From the NCBI GenBank assembly GCA_002005505.1, contig KV908775.1, positions 27,232-52,122 on the forward strand: a stretch of 24,891 nucleotides of DNA. The letters run 5' to 3'. The notes under the pieces were generated by a model that worked only from the letters and a program-made list of their open reading frames with translations, ran no database searches and was not told the DNA's origin. The translations under genes were made by a program, and so were the position numbers. The stretch is from Botryococcus braunii (Eukaryota > Chlorophyta > Trebouxiophyceae). Of this stretch, positions 10,401 through 18,803 are shown piece by piece. Position 1 is the first letter of the stretch. Each line of letters starts with the position of its first letter.

Positions 10401-11350
10401 GCTGCATGCACTAAAACCATCACTGCACCTCAACTTGCACAGCTGTTTATTGACAGGGTCTTTGTGAGATTTGGAATACCTACCTCCATTGTGAGTGATA
10501 GAGATCCGAGGTTCACTAGCCATTTTTGGAAGGCCTTTGTTAAATTATTGGGTACTGAGATTGCTATGTCTACTGCTTACCACCCTCAGACATACGGGGA
10601 CAGAGAGAATGAATCGGACCATGGAAGACATGTTAAGAGGGTTTGTGGGGCCGAGACTAGATGACTGGTGCAAGTATTTAAGCATGGTGGAGTTTGCTTA
10701 CAATAACTCTCTCCAGGCTTCCACACTGCAGACACCCTTCTTCCTGAATCACGGGCGCCATCCCCTTACTCCCTTGTCTTCTGCTGTTCCTTCACGTTCT
10801 GCAAATCCTGCTGTGTCTGAGTGGGTTGAGGGGCTGCAGACTGCCTTGAAAAGTGCCAAGTCTAATCTTGCCTCTGCACAGCAACGGCAGAAGTCTTATG
10901 CAGATAGAAAGAGACGAGACCACCCTTTCAAGGTGGGGGACCAGGTGTTGCTGGCTGCAAGGAAGAACCAGCTTTCACCTGGGCTCTCGTCAAAACTATT
11001 AGCTAAGTATTTTGGGCCCTTTACTATTGCTGCAGCAGTTGGTACTCGTGCTTTTAGACTTATCTTGCCTTGAGACTGTGAACATTCATCCTGTGTTTCA
11101 TGTTTCCCAGCTGAAGCCTTATGTGTCTTCATCTTCACCAGTGACCGTTACTTCACCTCCTCCTTTGTATGCAGATAAGCGTGGCGGCGTTTATGAAGTT
11201 GAGGCCATCATTGCTAAAAAGAGAGTTGGAAAGTCTTGGCGGTACTTGGTCAAATGGATGGGCTATGATGAGACTGAGAACACTTGGGAGCCCCTTGCCC
11301 ATGTTCGCCACTTGGCAGACGACGTGGCAGCTGCCCCAGTCCTTTCTTAA
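7448..11350 (+). pseudogene. Element A pol: protease-RT-RNase H-integrase-chromodomain, three frameshifts
   Basis: Segments: 7448-9589, about 9590-10598, about 10600-11070 and about 11071-11350. The first ~200 residues are unassigned. The aspartic protease has D-S-G-A at ~216. The RT is complete, with the first catalytic Asp in K-L-D-L-A-F-G at ~493 and Y-L-D-D at ~555. RNase H begins H-V-D-A-S-G. The integrase has an H-H-C-C finger, then the catalytic Asp and Glu positions (S-D-R-D-P and T-E-R-M-N). A chromodomain ending in L-V-K-W-M-G-Y and T-W-E-P closes the protein. Breaks: one extra base in the T run 9585-9589, an apparent 2-base loss near 10596-10602, and one extra base near 11070. Beside the second break the family's D in H-P-Q-T-D-G is Y. 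Confidence 0.9.
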
Positions 11351-11502
11351 GTCCCACTTGCGGGCATCCCTTGTTGAGCCACTTGCGGCCTTGCGACTTT
11401 TCCAGCCATTTGCGGCTGATGAACCTTAGACTTCGCCAGCCAGCTTGGATCTGGGAGGGAGGGAGGGTGGAAGGGTCTGGGAGGGAGTGGGATCATGAAT
11501 TG
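11351..11502 (+). other. Element A 3' untranslated region, left part
   Basis: Follows the chromodomain stop. It contains three short copies of CCACTTGCGG or a close variant (near 11355, 11380 and 11405) and a G-run cluster at 11453-11467, and ends at the element B insertion site. Confidence 0.7.
11453..11467 (+). other. G-quadruplex motif in element A 3' UTR
   Basis: GGGAGGGAGGGAGGG is four G3 runs with single-base loops, an arrangement known to fold readily into a G-quadruplex. More G3 runs follow up to 11491. It lies 36 bp upstream of the element B target site. Confidence 0.7.
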
Positions 11503-11507
11503 GGTTG
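11503..11507. repeat. Target-site duplication of element B, left copy (GGTTG)
   Basis: GGTTG directly precedes the 5' LTR of B and is repeated at 17936-17940 directly after the 3' LTR. Confidence 0.9.
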
Positions 11508-11709
11508 TGTAACGGCAGGAAGCTGCCAGGTCCTGAAATGTGTAGGATTTTGGGCAGGAAGCTGCCGGGTCCTGAAATGAAGGTTCTGGAAAGTGGCACG
11601 CGTCTTGGCGTCGAAGGATTTCCCGGTGCTGACCGGCTTGTAACAGATTCCGCTGAATGCTCTAACCTGACTGGTGTCTCGTCTCTCTCTCTCTTCCTTT
11701 GCCACTATA
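11508..11709 (+). repeat. 5' LTR of element B (202 bp)
   Basis: Begins TGTAACGGC and ends CCACTATA (TG...TA rather than the usual TG...CA). It appears identical to 17734-17935. It contains two 27-bp direct copies starting GGCAGGAAGCTGCC at 11514 and 11553, and a (CT)n run near its end. Confidence 0.95.
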
Positions 11710-11712
11710 AGG

Positions 11713-11724
11713 TGGTATCGGCGA
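11713..11724 (+). promoter_or_regulatory. Primer-binding site of element B
   Basis: TGGTATCGGCGA, three bases after the 5' LTR, identical over 12 nt to the site in element A. It probably pairs with the same primer tRNA, likely initiator tRNA-Met judging by the TGGTATC start. Confidence 0.75.
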
Positions 11725-11761
11725 GTAAAGCAAGGTTTTGCTAATCTACCTGTTGGGTATA

Positions 11762-12646
11762 ATGTCGGCAGCTACTTTCACCACGTTGGTTACGTCGTAT
11801 TGTGAGAAGTTGGGGGCGGCCAGCGATGTTGCCGAGCTTGATGCACTGGATCTCACGCTTGATAGTGACTACCCAAGGTTTCGTAAGAAGGATTTTGATG
11901 AACTGATGGCGAAGTGTAAGGTCGAGGTGGCGCGCGATAACTACGATGTCGGCGATCATACGGATCTGATCATTAGTTCGATTGCCCAGTTTTATGTCGC
12001 TACTGTTAAATTTCTAAAGATAGGTGCTCTTGCTGCTTTTCGTCCTGTTTGGGCTACAAGTTATGCGCGAAAGGTTTTTATGACGGAGGTTGCTCGTGAT
12101 CCTGCGGTGTCGCACAAGCTTCCGTCTAATGCGTTAGGCAAGCCGCCGGTGTTCACGGGAAATAACACTAGGCACTGGGTTGCTATTGTTAAGAATTATG
12201 TTGAGGCACAGGGAATCAACGATGACCAGCAAAAGCTTCGCGTTGGCGTCTCATTTCTCTCTACAAGCATTCAGGGTCACTGGTCCTCGTATGTCGTAAC
12301 CCATCCTTCCCCTACTTTCGAAGATTTTCAGCAATTCCTGTTTGATTTTTATGACAAGAATGTAGGGGTGACGGAGGCCCGCCGCCACTGGCAGGGGGTT
12401 CGTCAAGGTTCGAAGTCTGTTCAGGAGTATGCCTTGGCGTTTAACTCCGCTCTTGCCGACCTGAATTCCATGCCTGGTGGGGAGGTCACGGAGAATGAGA
12501 AGGTTACGAATTTTCTGAATGGGTTGCGTGCATCGTTGCATTCTCAGTGTCGAATTAACCACAAAACTGGTCGTGCTTTCGATTCGTATATGGAGCTCTA
12601 CCAGATCGCTCATGGGCTCGATGATACTGTCGCTGAAGGGCAGTGA
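11762..12646 (+). pseudogene. Element B Gag, truncated by element C (294 aa)
   Basis: The first ATG after the primer site is at 11762. Residues ~120-285 form a retrotransposon-gag capsid domain with the family's R-H-W and V-Q-E-Y-A-L-A-F type segments. After 293 codons the frame enters element C at 12641; C's first bases (CAGTGA) add one Gln and a TGA stop. The same frame resumes at 13494, after the duplicated target site, with the basic Arg/Gly-rich linker and zinc knuckle. Gag was therefore originally fused to pol, and the truncated product lacks its nucleocapsid. Confidence 0.9.
12633..12640. repeat. Target-site duplication of element C, left copy (CTGAAGGG)
   Basis: CTGAAGGG precedes the left TIR and is repeated at 13486-13493 after the right TIR. 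An 8-bp TSD is typical of the hAT superfamily. Confidence 0.95.
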
Positions 12647-12709
12647 AATTTTTAAGGAATCTTGGAGTTATGCCACTTGGCATAATTTGGCTCAGTAATT
12701 TATTTTTCG

Positions 12710-12728
12710 TCTGCCACACGGTGGCAGA
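12710..12728. repeat. Left subterminal palindrome of element C
   Basis: TCTGCCACACGGTGGCAGA has perfect 8-bp arms around a 3-nt centre. A copy differing at one central base is at 13327-13345. Related half-sites occur near 12672, 12750, 13288, 13375, 13415 and 13445. Confidence 0.85.
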
Positions 12729-12789
12729 CACGGCAGGAATAATTTAATTTCCGCCCGCCACGGTGGCAGAATTAGCATCAAATCAAAAG

Positions 12790-13030
12790 TTTCGCCAACT
12801 TACCACAGAACTCGCCGCTTTTGTACCTCCGCTGGAGTTTGATCACGAAACTCGCCTCTTTTGTAGCAGACCCCTACCTCTGCTCGATTTTGATCACGAA
12901 ACTCGCCTCTTTTGTAGCAGACCCCTACCTCTGCTGGAATTTGATCACGAAACTCGCCTCTGCTCTAGCAGACCCTATCTCTAGAGTCTGATCACAAAAG
13001 TCGCCGCTCCTGTACCAGCTTTACCGCATA
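12790..13030. repeat. 51-bp tandem array inside element C
   Basis: GATCACGAAACTCGCC recurs at 12841, 12892 and 12943 (period 51 bp), with a diverged unit at 12990 and another before 12841. Translating it gives a repeated F-D-H-E-T-R-L pattern, a by-product of the array length being a multiple of three. Confidence 0.9.
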
Positions 13031-13326
13031 CCCTTGTCTCGTTTAGAGTCATTGAATAAGACTTCTGTTTTAATATCTTGAAAGACTATCAATTCCAACA
13101 CCCAACCTCTCCACTGCATTATTTGCACATGCACGATTCACTCGCAGCCCTTCTTGCTGTTTTTAATGCAACTTGAGCATGTATATACGCGTTTCCAACA
13201 ACACACAACAAAGAATTCAAGAATTCATGACCCTCGTCCGGAATACAGGGGTGGCAGAATCGTCCCTTGAGAAATACATTTTCAAATGCCACCGTGGCAG
13301 AAATCCCTATCTTGAATTTTTTTCCC

Positions 13327-13345
13327 TCTGCCACTCGGTGGCAGA
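13327..13345. repeat. Right subterminal palindrome of element C
   Basis: TCTGCCACTCGGTGGCAGA, one base different from the left copy at 12710-12728. Such subterminal motifs are typical binding sites for hAT transposases; that role is inferred here. Confidence 0.85.
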
Positions 13346-13485
13346 ATCAGCCTCTCCGCATTTCTTTTTCGCTGCCTGAAATGGCAGAGTCGGAGGGTGC
13401 AAAATGGGATTATTCTGCCAGCCAACCGCTCGGAATTATTTAATTCTGCCAAAATGGCATAATTCTGCCACTAAAAATTTCACTG

Positions 13486-13493
13486 CTGAAGGG
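13486..13493. repeat. Target-site duplication of element C, right copy (CTGAAGGG)
   Basis: Second copy of the 8-bp duplication; the gag-pol frame of element B continues directly after it at 13494. Confidence 0.95.
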
Positions 13494-16400
13494 TTTCGTT
13501 CGCGCGGTTCCGATATGTTTCCTTCGAATCACCATGCTTATCGTGGGTTTGGTCGTTTCGATCGTGGGTTTGGTCGTCCGCGCGGTGTGTTTAAGGCTCG
13601 TGGGTTTCGTGCTCGTGGTCGCGGTTTTGATCGCGGTGATCGCTCGCATCATCGCCATGTCCCCGGTTTTCATCATGGGTCTTTTCCATCCCAGTCCATG
13701 CCGCTCACTTGTTATGGGTGTGGCCTCCCTGGCCACAAACAGTCCGAGTGCCCTATGACTCCCGGGTTCTCGCAAGGATCTGCGCAGGTACCCCAAGCCC
13801 CAGCACATCACGCCGGTCCCCCAAATTCTGGTCGCGGCAATGCACCGAGTGGGCGTGGATCATCTCGTGGGCGTGGACGCTTTGGCTGGTATGAAGACTT
13901 ATCTTTCTCAAAACTTGTGGCTGCTCATGTTTGTTTGGAATGGGGACCTGGAATTGAAATCCTTGTTTGTGAAGATACCCCCAAAGTGAACCTGCAAGAT
14001 GGTCATGTGTATGCGTTCGTGCTTAAGCCCGAAAAAGCCCATGAAGTGCTCTCCGAGTATAATGCCCTGAAGAAGAATGCCCGTCAGATTGGCGCTTATT
14101 TTGTTTTGCCCAAACGAGTTGCTAAGGCAGTAAGTGTTGCTCCCCTTTTAAAAAGGAAAGAGAGAATTATGGAGGGGAGGCGCAACGAAAGTGTAGCTTT
14201 GAAAAGTGCGCATGGGGAAGAGAGAATTGTGGCCCCATGGTCTTTTGAAGTGTGGTATGACAAGAAGAGGCCCAGTATATCAATGGTGAGAAAAGAACAC
14301 CCCGAAGCGCAAATGGTCTTGCGCGGTATGGTTGCAGGGGCAACCGCTGATTGTGCAGTTGATACCGGGGGAGAACTCTCATTCATCTCGGCAGAATTTC
14401 TGAAGAAAGTGAACATAACCCCGCAACAAGTGGATGAATTGGAAGTGGAAGTGGCCACGGGTGACATTGCAAAAGTGGTGCATCAAGTGAAGTTGAGAAC
14501 AGTTTTCAAGTCTTTGCCTTGTGTGCATACTTACTATGTGCTACCAAAATTGGCTGGTGACTGTGATGTCTTGTTGGGCATGGATTTCCTTAAGCGCTAT
14601 AAGGCCAAGATTGATGTAGCGGAAGATACATGTACATTTTGGAACAGAGGGCGAGGCGTGATTGTTAAGTCCATTTCTGCTACTGCTAAGAGCGCTAGAA
14701 AGAAGTCCACTGTCATAGTGTACCTTGATGATGTTTTGATCTTCTCTAGAACCGAAGAAGAGCATAAAGAGCATTTGCAAAAAGTGTTCGAGCGCCTACG
14801 TGAAGAGAAATTGTTTGTGAAGCTAAAGAAGTGTTCTTTTTGTCAGCCTGAACTACGCTATCTTGGCTTTATTGTGGGGAAGCATGGAATCAAGATTGAT
14901 CCGGATAAAGTCGCAGCAGTGATGAAGTGGGTCGTACCGACGACGGCCACTGAGGTACGACAGTTTTTGGGCCTCTGCAATTTTTCGCGGAAATTTGTGC
15001 AGGGGTATAGTCAACTTGCTGCCCCGTTGAATCACTTATTGCGAAAAGGTGTCCCTTGGCTGTGGACTGATGCATGTCAAAAAGCCTTTGATGGGTTGAA
15101 GTGGGCCATCACAAATGCCCCAGTGTTGGCAATCCCTGATCTCTCCCCGGATGCGCCTAAGTTTCGGGTCGTGTGTGATGCCTCAAAGAATGGTGTTGGT
15201 GCTGTGCTTGAGCAAAATGGACGCCCATGTGCCTATATGAGCCGGAGATTTTCTGATGCTGAGAGAAATTATCATGTCACCGAGCAAGAGTTGGCTGCAG
15301 TGTGTATGGCATTGACTGATTGGCGATGTTATCTCCTTGGGAAACCCTTTGAAGTGGTCACTGATCATGCAGCAAACACGTTTTTGCCGTCCCAATCGGT
15401 TTTGAGCCCTCGGCAAGCCAGGTGGTCGGAGTTGCTCCAGATGTACTCTATAGAGTGGAAGTATGAGCCCGGTCGTACTAATGTTGCGGACCCTTTGAGT
15501 AGGAATCCAGCGTTCGTCGTTAGTTCTTTGGTGCACACTCCTAGGGGCTCTGTTCAGCGTAGGGCCGCGATGGGGGGGCGCGGCATAGGTCATCGTATTA
15601 GGTGTGCTGTACTTACGCGCAAGGGGGCGCGTTCCACTGGAGGCGGTACGGCCCCGCCATTAGGTGGGGTGGTCCCTGGAGCAGCAAGTGACTCGGGCGA
15701 CGCGTGCCCGGATGGGTTCACCATGTGGTGCCCCGAGGGGGAAGACTGGTTGCACCGCATACGGACCGCGTATGAGAAGGATCATCTTCTAAGGGATGGG
15801 CGTAAAAGACAAAGAGCGAAGTTGGTCGCTAAAGATGGTTACTGGTTCCGTGGAAAAGCAATGTATGTTCCCGAAATGGCAGATGGTAAAGATAAAGAGC
15901 TCAAAGAAGCCATTCTCAAAGAAAACCATGAAGTGCCACAGGCAGGCCATGTGGGCCGGACTAAAATGTTGGAGAAAATACAACGGTATTTTTGGTGGCC
16001 GAAGCTGAGGGAAGGTGTTGAAGATTTTCTTCCCGTTTGCGATGCGTGCCAGCGCAACAAGGTGGATACCTCACTGCCAGCTGGTCTGCTGCAGCCTCTA
16101 CCAATTCCTTCACGAAGGTGGGAAAGCATCTCCATGGATTTTATTACTGACTTACCCAAAACGGTGAACGGGAATGATGCTATCCTTGTGGTTGTGGACA
16201 GACTGTCTAAATATGCGCATTTCATCCCAACAACTGATCAGCTGTCTGCTGAAGGTCTTGCTGATGTGTTTGTGGATCGTGTGTTTAAGCTGCACGGTAT
16301 GCCTAAAGAGGTGTTGACTGATCGCGGAACGGTGTTCACGAGTGCCTTCACTAAAGCGTTGTTTAAAATTTTGGGCACAAGGTCTGTCTTTTCAACGGCT

Positions 16401-17306
16401 TATCATCCACAGACTGATGGCCAAACTGAGCGTGTGAATCGCATTGTGGAAGACATGTTGCGGCATTATGTTAGTCCTACACAACATGATTGGGATGTGC
16501 ATGTGCCAGCCGCACAATTCGCTTATAACAATGCTTATCAAGAATCCGTTCGCACAACTCCATTCCGGTTGGTGTATGGGGAGGATCCTATTGAGCCGTT
16601 TGCAGTGATTTCTGGGACCACTTTCCCGTCGGCTAAAAGATTTGCTATAAAGTTGCATGATGATCTCGCGTTAGCGAAGCGCAACCTGATTGAGGCACAA
16701 GATAGGCAGCGCACTTATGCTAACCAGGGGCGCAGACATGTTGAGTATGAAGTTGGGCAAGAAGTACTCTTGTCCACTAAGAATATTCGTTGGAAGCATC
16801 CTGGAACCAAGAAGTTTTTGCCTCGTTTCATTGGGCCATTCAAGATTTTGGCTAGAATTGGCGCTGTTGCATATAGGCTGGAGTTGCCTGATGAATACAC
16901 CATTCACAATGTGTTTCATGTGTCGCTGTTGAAGCCATATCATAAGGGTGTCAATGTGGCTCCCTCACCTCCGCCAGATTGGATTGATGGTGATTGGGAA
17001 TACGAGGTGGAGTGTATTTTGATGCATCGAGAGAAGAAGGCTGCGCACCATGCGCCGAAGAAAGAATACTTGGTTAAATGGAAAGGCTACGGGCCTGAGC
17101 GAAACTCATGGGAACCAGAAGCAGGATTAATCGAACATGCCCAAGAGGTTGTCCAGGAGTACTGGGCTGGTCGCGCTCTCAATGAGAAGGTGGGAACAAG
17201 GAAGCGCACGCAAGGTGTCGCGGCTGCAGGCAACGGTACTAAGAAGCGAAGTAATGCGCATGCCTCAGCAACTACGAATACTGCGCCTAAGAAGAGGCGG
17301 ACTTAG
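13494..17306 (+). pseudogene. Element B nucleocapsid-Pol: protease, truncated RT, RNase H, integrase, chromodomain
   Basis: The open frame extends back to 13404, but 13404-13485 is element C sequence. Numbered from 13404: CCHC zinc knuckle at ~103 after an Arg/Gly/Phe-rich stretch; protease D-T-G at ~320; Y-L-D-D at ~440; RNase H V-C-D-A-S at ~592; integrase H-H-C-C finger from ~842; catalytic Asp ~912, Asp ~973 and Glu ~1009 (D-x35-E); chromodomain ~1200-1255; a Lys/Arg-rich C-terminus that may be a nuclear signal. Only ~45 residues separate the protease from Y-L-D-D, against ~250 in element A. The RT fingers, the first catalytic Asp and the F-x-T-R-Y-G-H-Y-E-F region are missing, yet the frame stays open. 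The product could integrate DNA but not reverse transcribe. Confidence 0.9.
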
Positions 17307-17718
17307 ACACGGAGAGGCGATCTTTTCCTGCACTTGTTTGTTGCGGGTACAGCATGGCTGCCCGCCGGGGGGAGGGAGAAGGGCTTAGTTGCTCCCCGCG
17401 TGTCTCCCCGTTGTTATACAAGTGGGAAGTTCAGTACGGTGAGCTGTATCGCGCGCGCATGATGTTAAGTGTAGATCATCGATCCACTTTGAAGCCCGCC
17501 ATGACAATTTCAAGCAATGAATGATGATGAACAAAGCTCACTGACGTACCCTGGCGTACCTCACCATTGGAGGCTCAACAAACTTGTCGCCAAAGCTATG
17601 TGTGTAAAACAATATTGTTGCTTGAGTGTAGACGGCATGTACACCGCTTGAAGAACTCTTACCTTACAGAGTCTTGCTCGTGATGACTGCTCTGATGTGA
17701 GCGAGGACGCTCCCATGT
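17307..17718 (+). other. Element B 3' untranslated region
   Basis: Between the pol stop and the polypurine tract. It includes a GC-rich stretch near 17365-17410 and (CG)n-like GCGCGCGC at about 17451. No coding frame is recognisable. Confidence 0.7.
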
Positions 17719-17732
17719 AGGGGAGGGGGAAG
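17719..17732 (+). promoter_or_regulatory. Polypurine tract of element B
   Basis: AGGGGAGGGGGAAG lies one base before the 3' LTR, where the plus-strand primer of LTR retrotransposons is formed. Confidence 0.85.
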
Positions 17733-17733
17733 T

Positions 17734-17935
17734 TGTAACGGCAGGAAGCTGCCAGGTCCTGAAATGTGTAGGATTTTGGGCAGGAAGCTGCCGGGTCCTG
17801 AAATGAAGGTTCTGGAAAGTGGCACGCGTCTTGGCGTCGAAGGATTTCCCGGTGCTGACCGGCTTGTAACAGATTCCGCTGAATGCTCTAACCTGACTGG
17901 TGTCTCGTCTCTCTCTCTCTTCCTTTGCCACTATA
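17734..17935 (+). repeat. 3' LTR of element B (202 bp)
   Basis: Identical by eye to 11508-11709, including the two 27-bp internal repeats and the (CT)n run. The GGTTG target duplication follows. Confidence 0.95.
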
Positions 17936-17940
17936 GGTTG
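17936..17940. repeat. Target-site duplication of element B, right copy (GGTTG)
   Basis: Matches 11503-11507; element A sequence resumes here. Confidence 0.9.
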
Positions 17941-18523
17941 CATGCATGTCTCTTATTTATATGCTTTGCATGGGTTATGTTTCCTTGACCCACGGCTCCA
18001 TTTTGTGATGCACTTGCTGTGGCAGTGTAGCTGCAAATTGTAGTTCCGTGTCTGCATGACTTGCTTTAGTATCTTACCCATGAGATACACTATGTGGTAG
18101 TTAGCTGTGTATGGCTTGCTGCTCTAGACAATATGCCTTATGCCTGTGCTGGAAAGCCACCTCAAGCGAAGGTTACACTGCAGTGCAGGGTAACTGGACC
18201 TAAGGTTTGGACAAGTGCTAGTCTAATGACTCAACCTAATTGTTTCATCACTGGTGTGAGTGCTGTCTAGAGAGTTCGTCCCCTAAGTTAGAGGATCCGC
18301 CTTGCAGACGATAGTCCTTAGAATGTTAAGGTATTCGAGCATTGAGCAGATGAGTCCCTCGTCTGTGTCGTGCTAACTTGCTTTGTGGACTTCATCCTCT
18401 GACTTGCTGGTTTGGTAACTATAGGAGGTGTGATTATCTATAGTTACAGTAAGCAGGGTTCGTGATACCCCTGTCTTACGTTTGTGGCCCCATTGCCATA
18501 AACACCATCTCATAGCTTATGCC
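17941..18523 (+). other. Element A 3' untranslated region, right part
   Basis: Continuation of element A after the element B insertion. It has many stops in all frames and no recognisable motif, and leads directly to A's polypurine tract. Confidence 0.75.
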
Positions 18524-18534
18524 AAGGGGGAGGG
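18524..18534 (+). promoter_or_regulatory. Polypurine tract of element A
   Basis: AAGGGGGAGGG, two bases before the 3' LTR. Confidence 0.85.
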
Positions 18535-18536
18535 CA

Positions 18537-18798
18537 TGTAGCATTTCCTAGGGTATGATGCTCTAGTATGGTCCTTGGCATTGCTCTATGACTTGCCATG
18601 TGATCTAGATTCACGGTACAACCTCGCTCAGGTAGTCGCTCGGTTGCCCGACTATACGTCCGTGGCAGTACGGTGTACATCCGACCCTGGATGGGATTAA
18701 GGGCGAGCCTGTGAATCAATCATGTAACACTCTTTCCGTTCACACCACGAACTGTTTCACTGTCTCATCCAAATCTCTTCCGCTCAGTTACAGCTACA
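18537..18798 (+). repeat. 3' LTR of element A (262 bp)
   Basis: TGTAGC...GCTACA, matching 6034-6295 with two substitutions. Confidence 0.95.
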
Positions 18799-18803
18799 GA
18801 ATA
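18799..18803. repeat. Target-site duplication of element A, right copy (GAATA)
   Basis: Matches 6029-6033. The pre-insertion locus joined the microsatellite flank at 6033 to GTTCACTTTTCC at 18804. Confidence 0.9.

Larger units (their letters stand above)
12641..13485. mobile_element. Element C: non-autonomous hAT-like DNA transposon (845 bp)
   Basis: The termini are perfect 14-bp inverted repeats (CAGTGAAATTTTTA) flanked by an 8-bp TSD, the signature of hAT elements. No transposase frame is present. The interior carries a 51-bp tandem array and several TGGCAGAAT-type subterminal motifs, including two 19-bp palindromes. It sits at a codon boundary of the element B gag-pol frame. Orientation is undefined without a coding gene. 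The family assignment rests on the termini and TSD alone. Confidence 0.9.
11508..17935 (+). mobile_element. Element B: Ty3/gypsy chromovirus with RT deletion, inserted in element A
   Basis: A plus-strand LTR retrotransposon with 202-bp LTRs, primer-binding site, gag, pol ending in a chromodomain, and a polypurine tract, flanked by GGTTG. The two LTRs show no difference by eye, indicating very recent insertion. The coding frame was a single fused gag-pol before element C entered it. The N-terminal half of the RT is missing in frame. It differs from A in LTR sequence, Gag and ORF layout, so it is a separate family. Without C it is about 5.6 kb. Confidence 0.95.
6034..18798 (+). mobile_element. 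Element A: Ty3/gypsy chromovirus, hosting element B
   Basis: A complete LTR retrotransposon on the plus strand: 5' LTR, primer-binding site, gag, pol (protease, RT, RNase H, integrase, chromodomain), polypurine tract and 3' LTR, flanked by GAATA on both sides. Element B was inserted in its 3' untranslated region; without B and one TSD copy, A is about 6.3 kb. The LTRs differ at two positions. Pol has three frameshifts, so this copy cannot encode its own polymerase unless those are sequencing errors. The chromodomain and domain order (RNase H before integrase) place it in the chromovirus branch. Confidence 0.95.

Noticed and set aside
11700..11712. A TATA-like CTATAAGG at the 5' LTR/internal junction of element B
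   Set aside because: It is created by the LTR end joining the leader and is downstream of where a U3 promoter should act, so it is not called.
12763..12984. A 73-residue repeat-protein frame with F-D-H-E-T-R-L units
   Set aside because: Produced by the 51-bp array of element C; no conserved start, and the array lies in a non-coding transposon.
13404..13485. The apparent N-terminus of the element B pol frame
   Set aside because: These bases are the right end of element C, not retrotransposon coding sequence; the true frame resumes at 13494.
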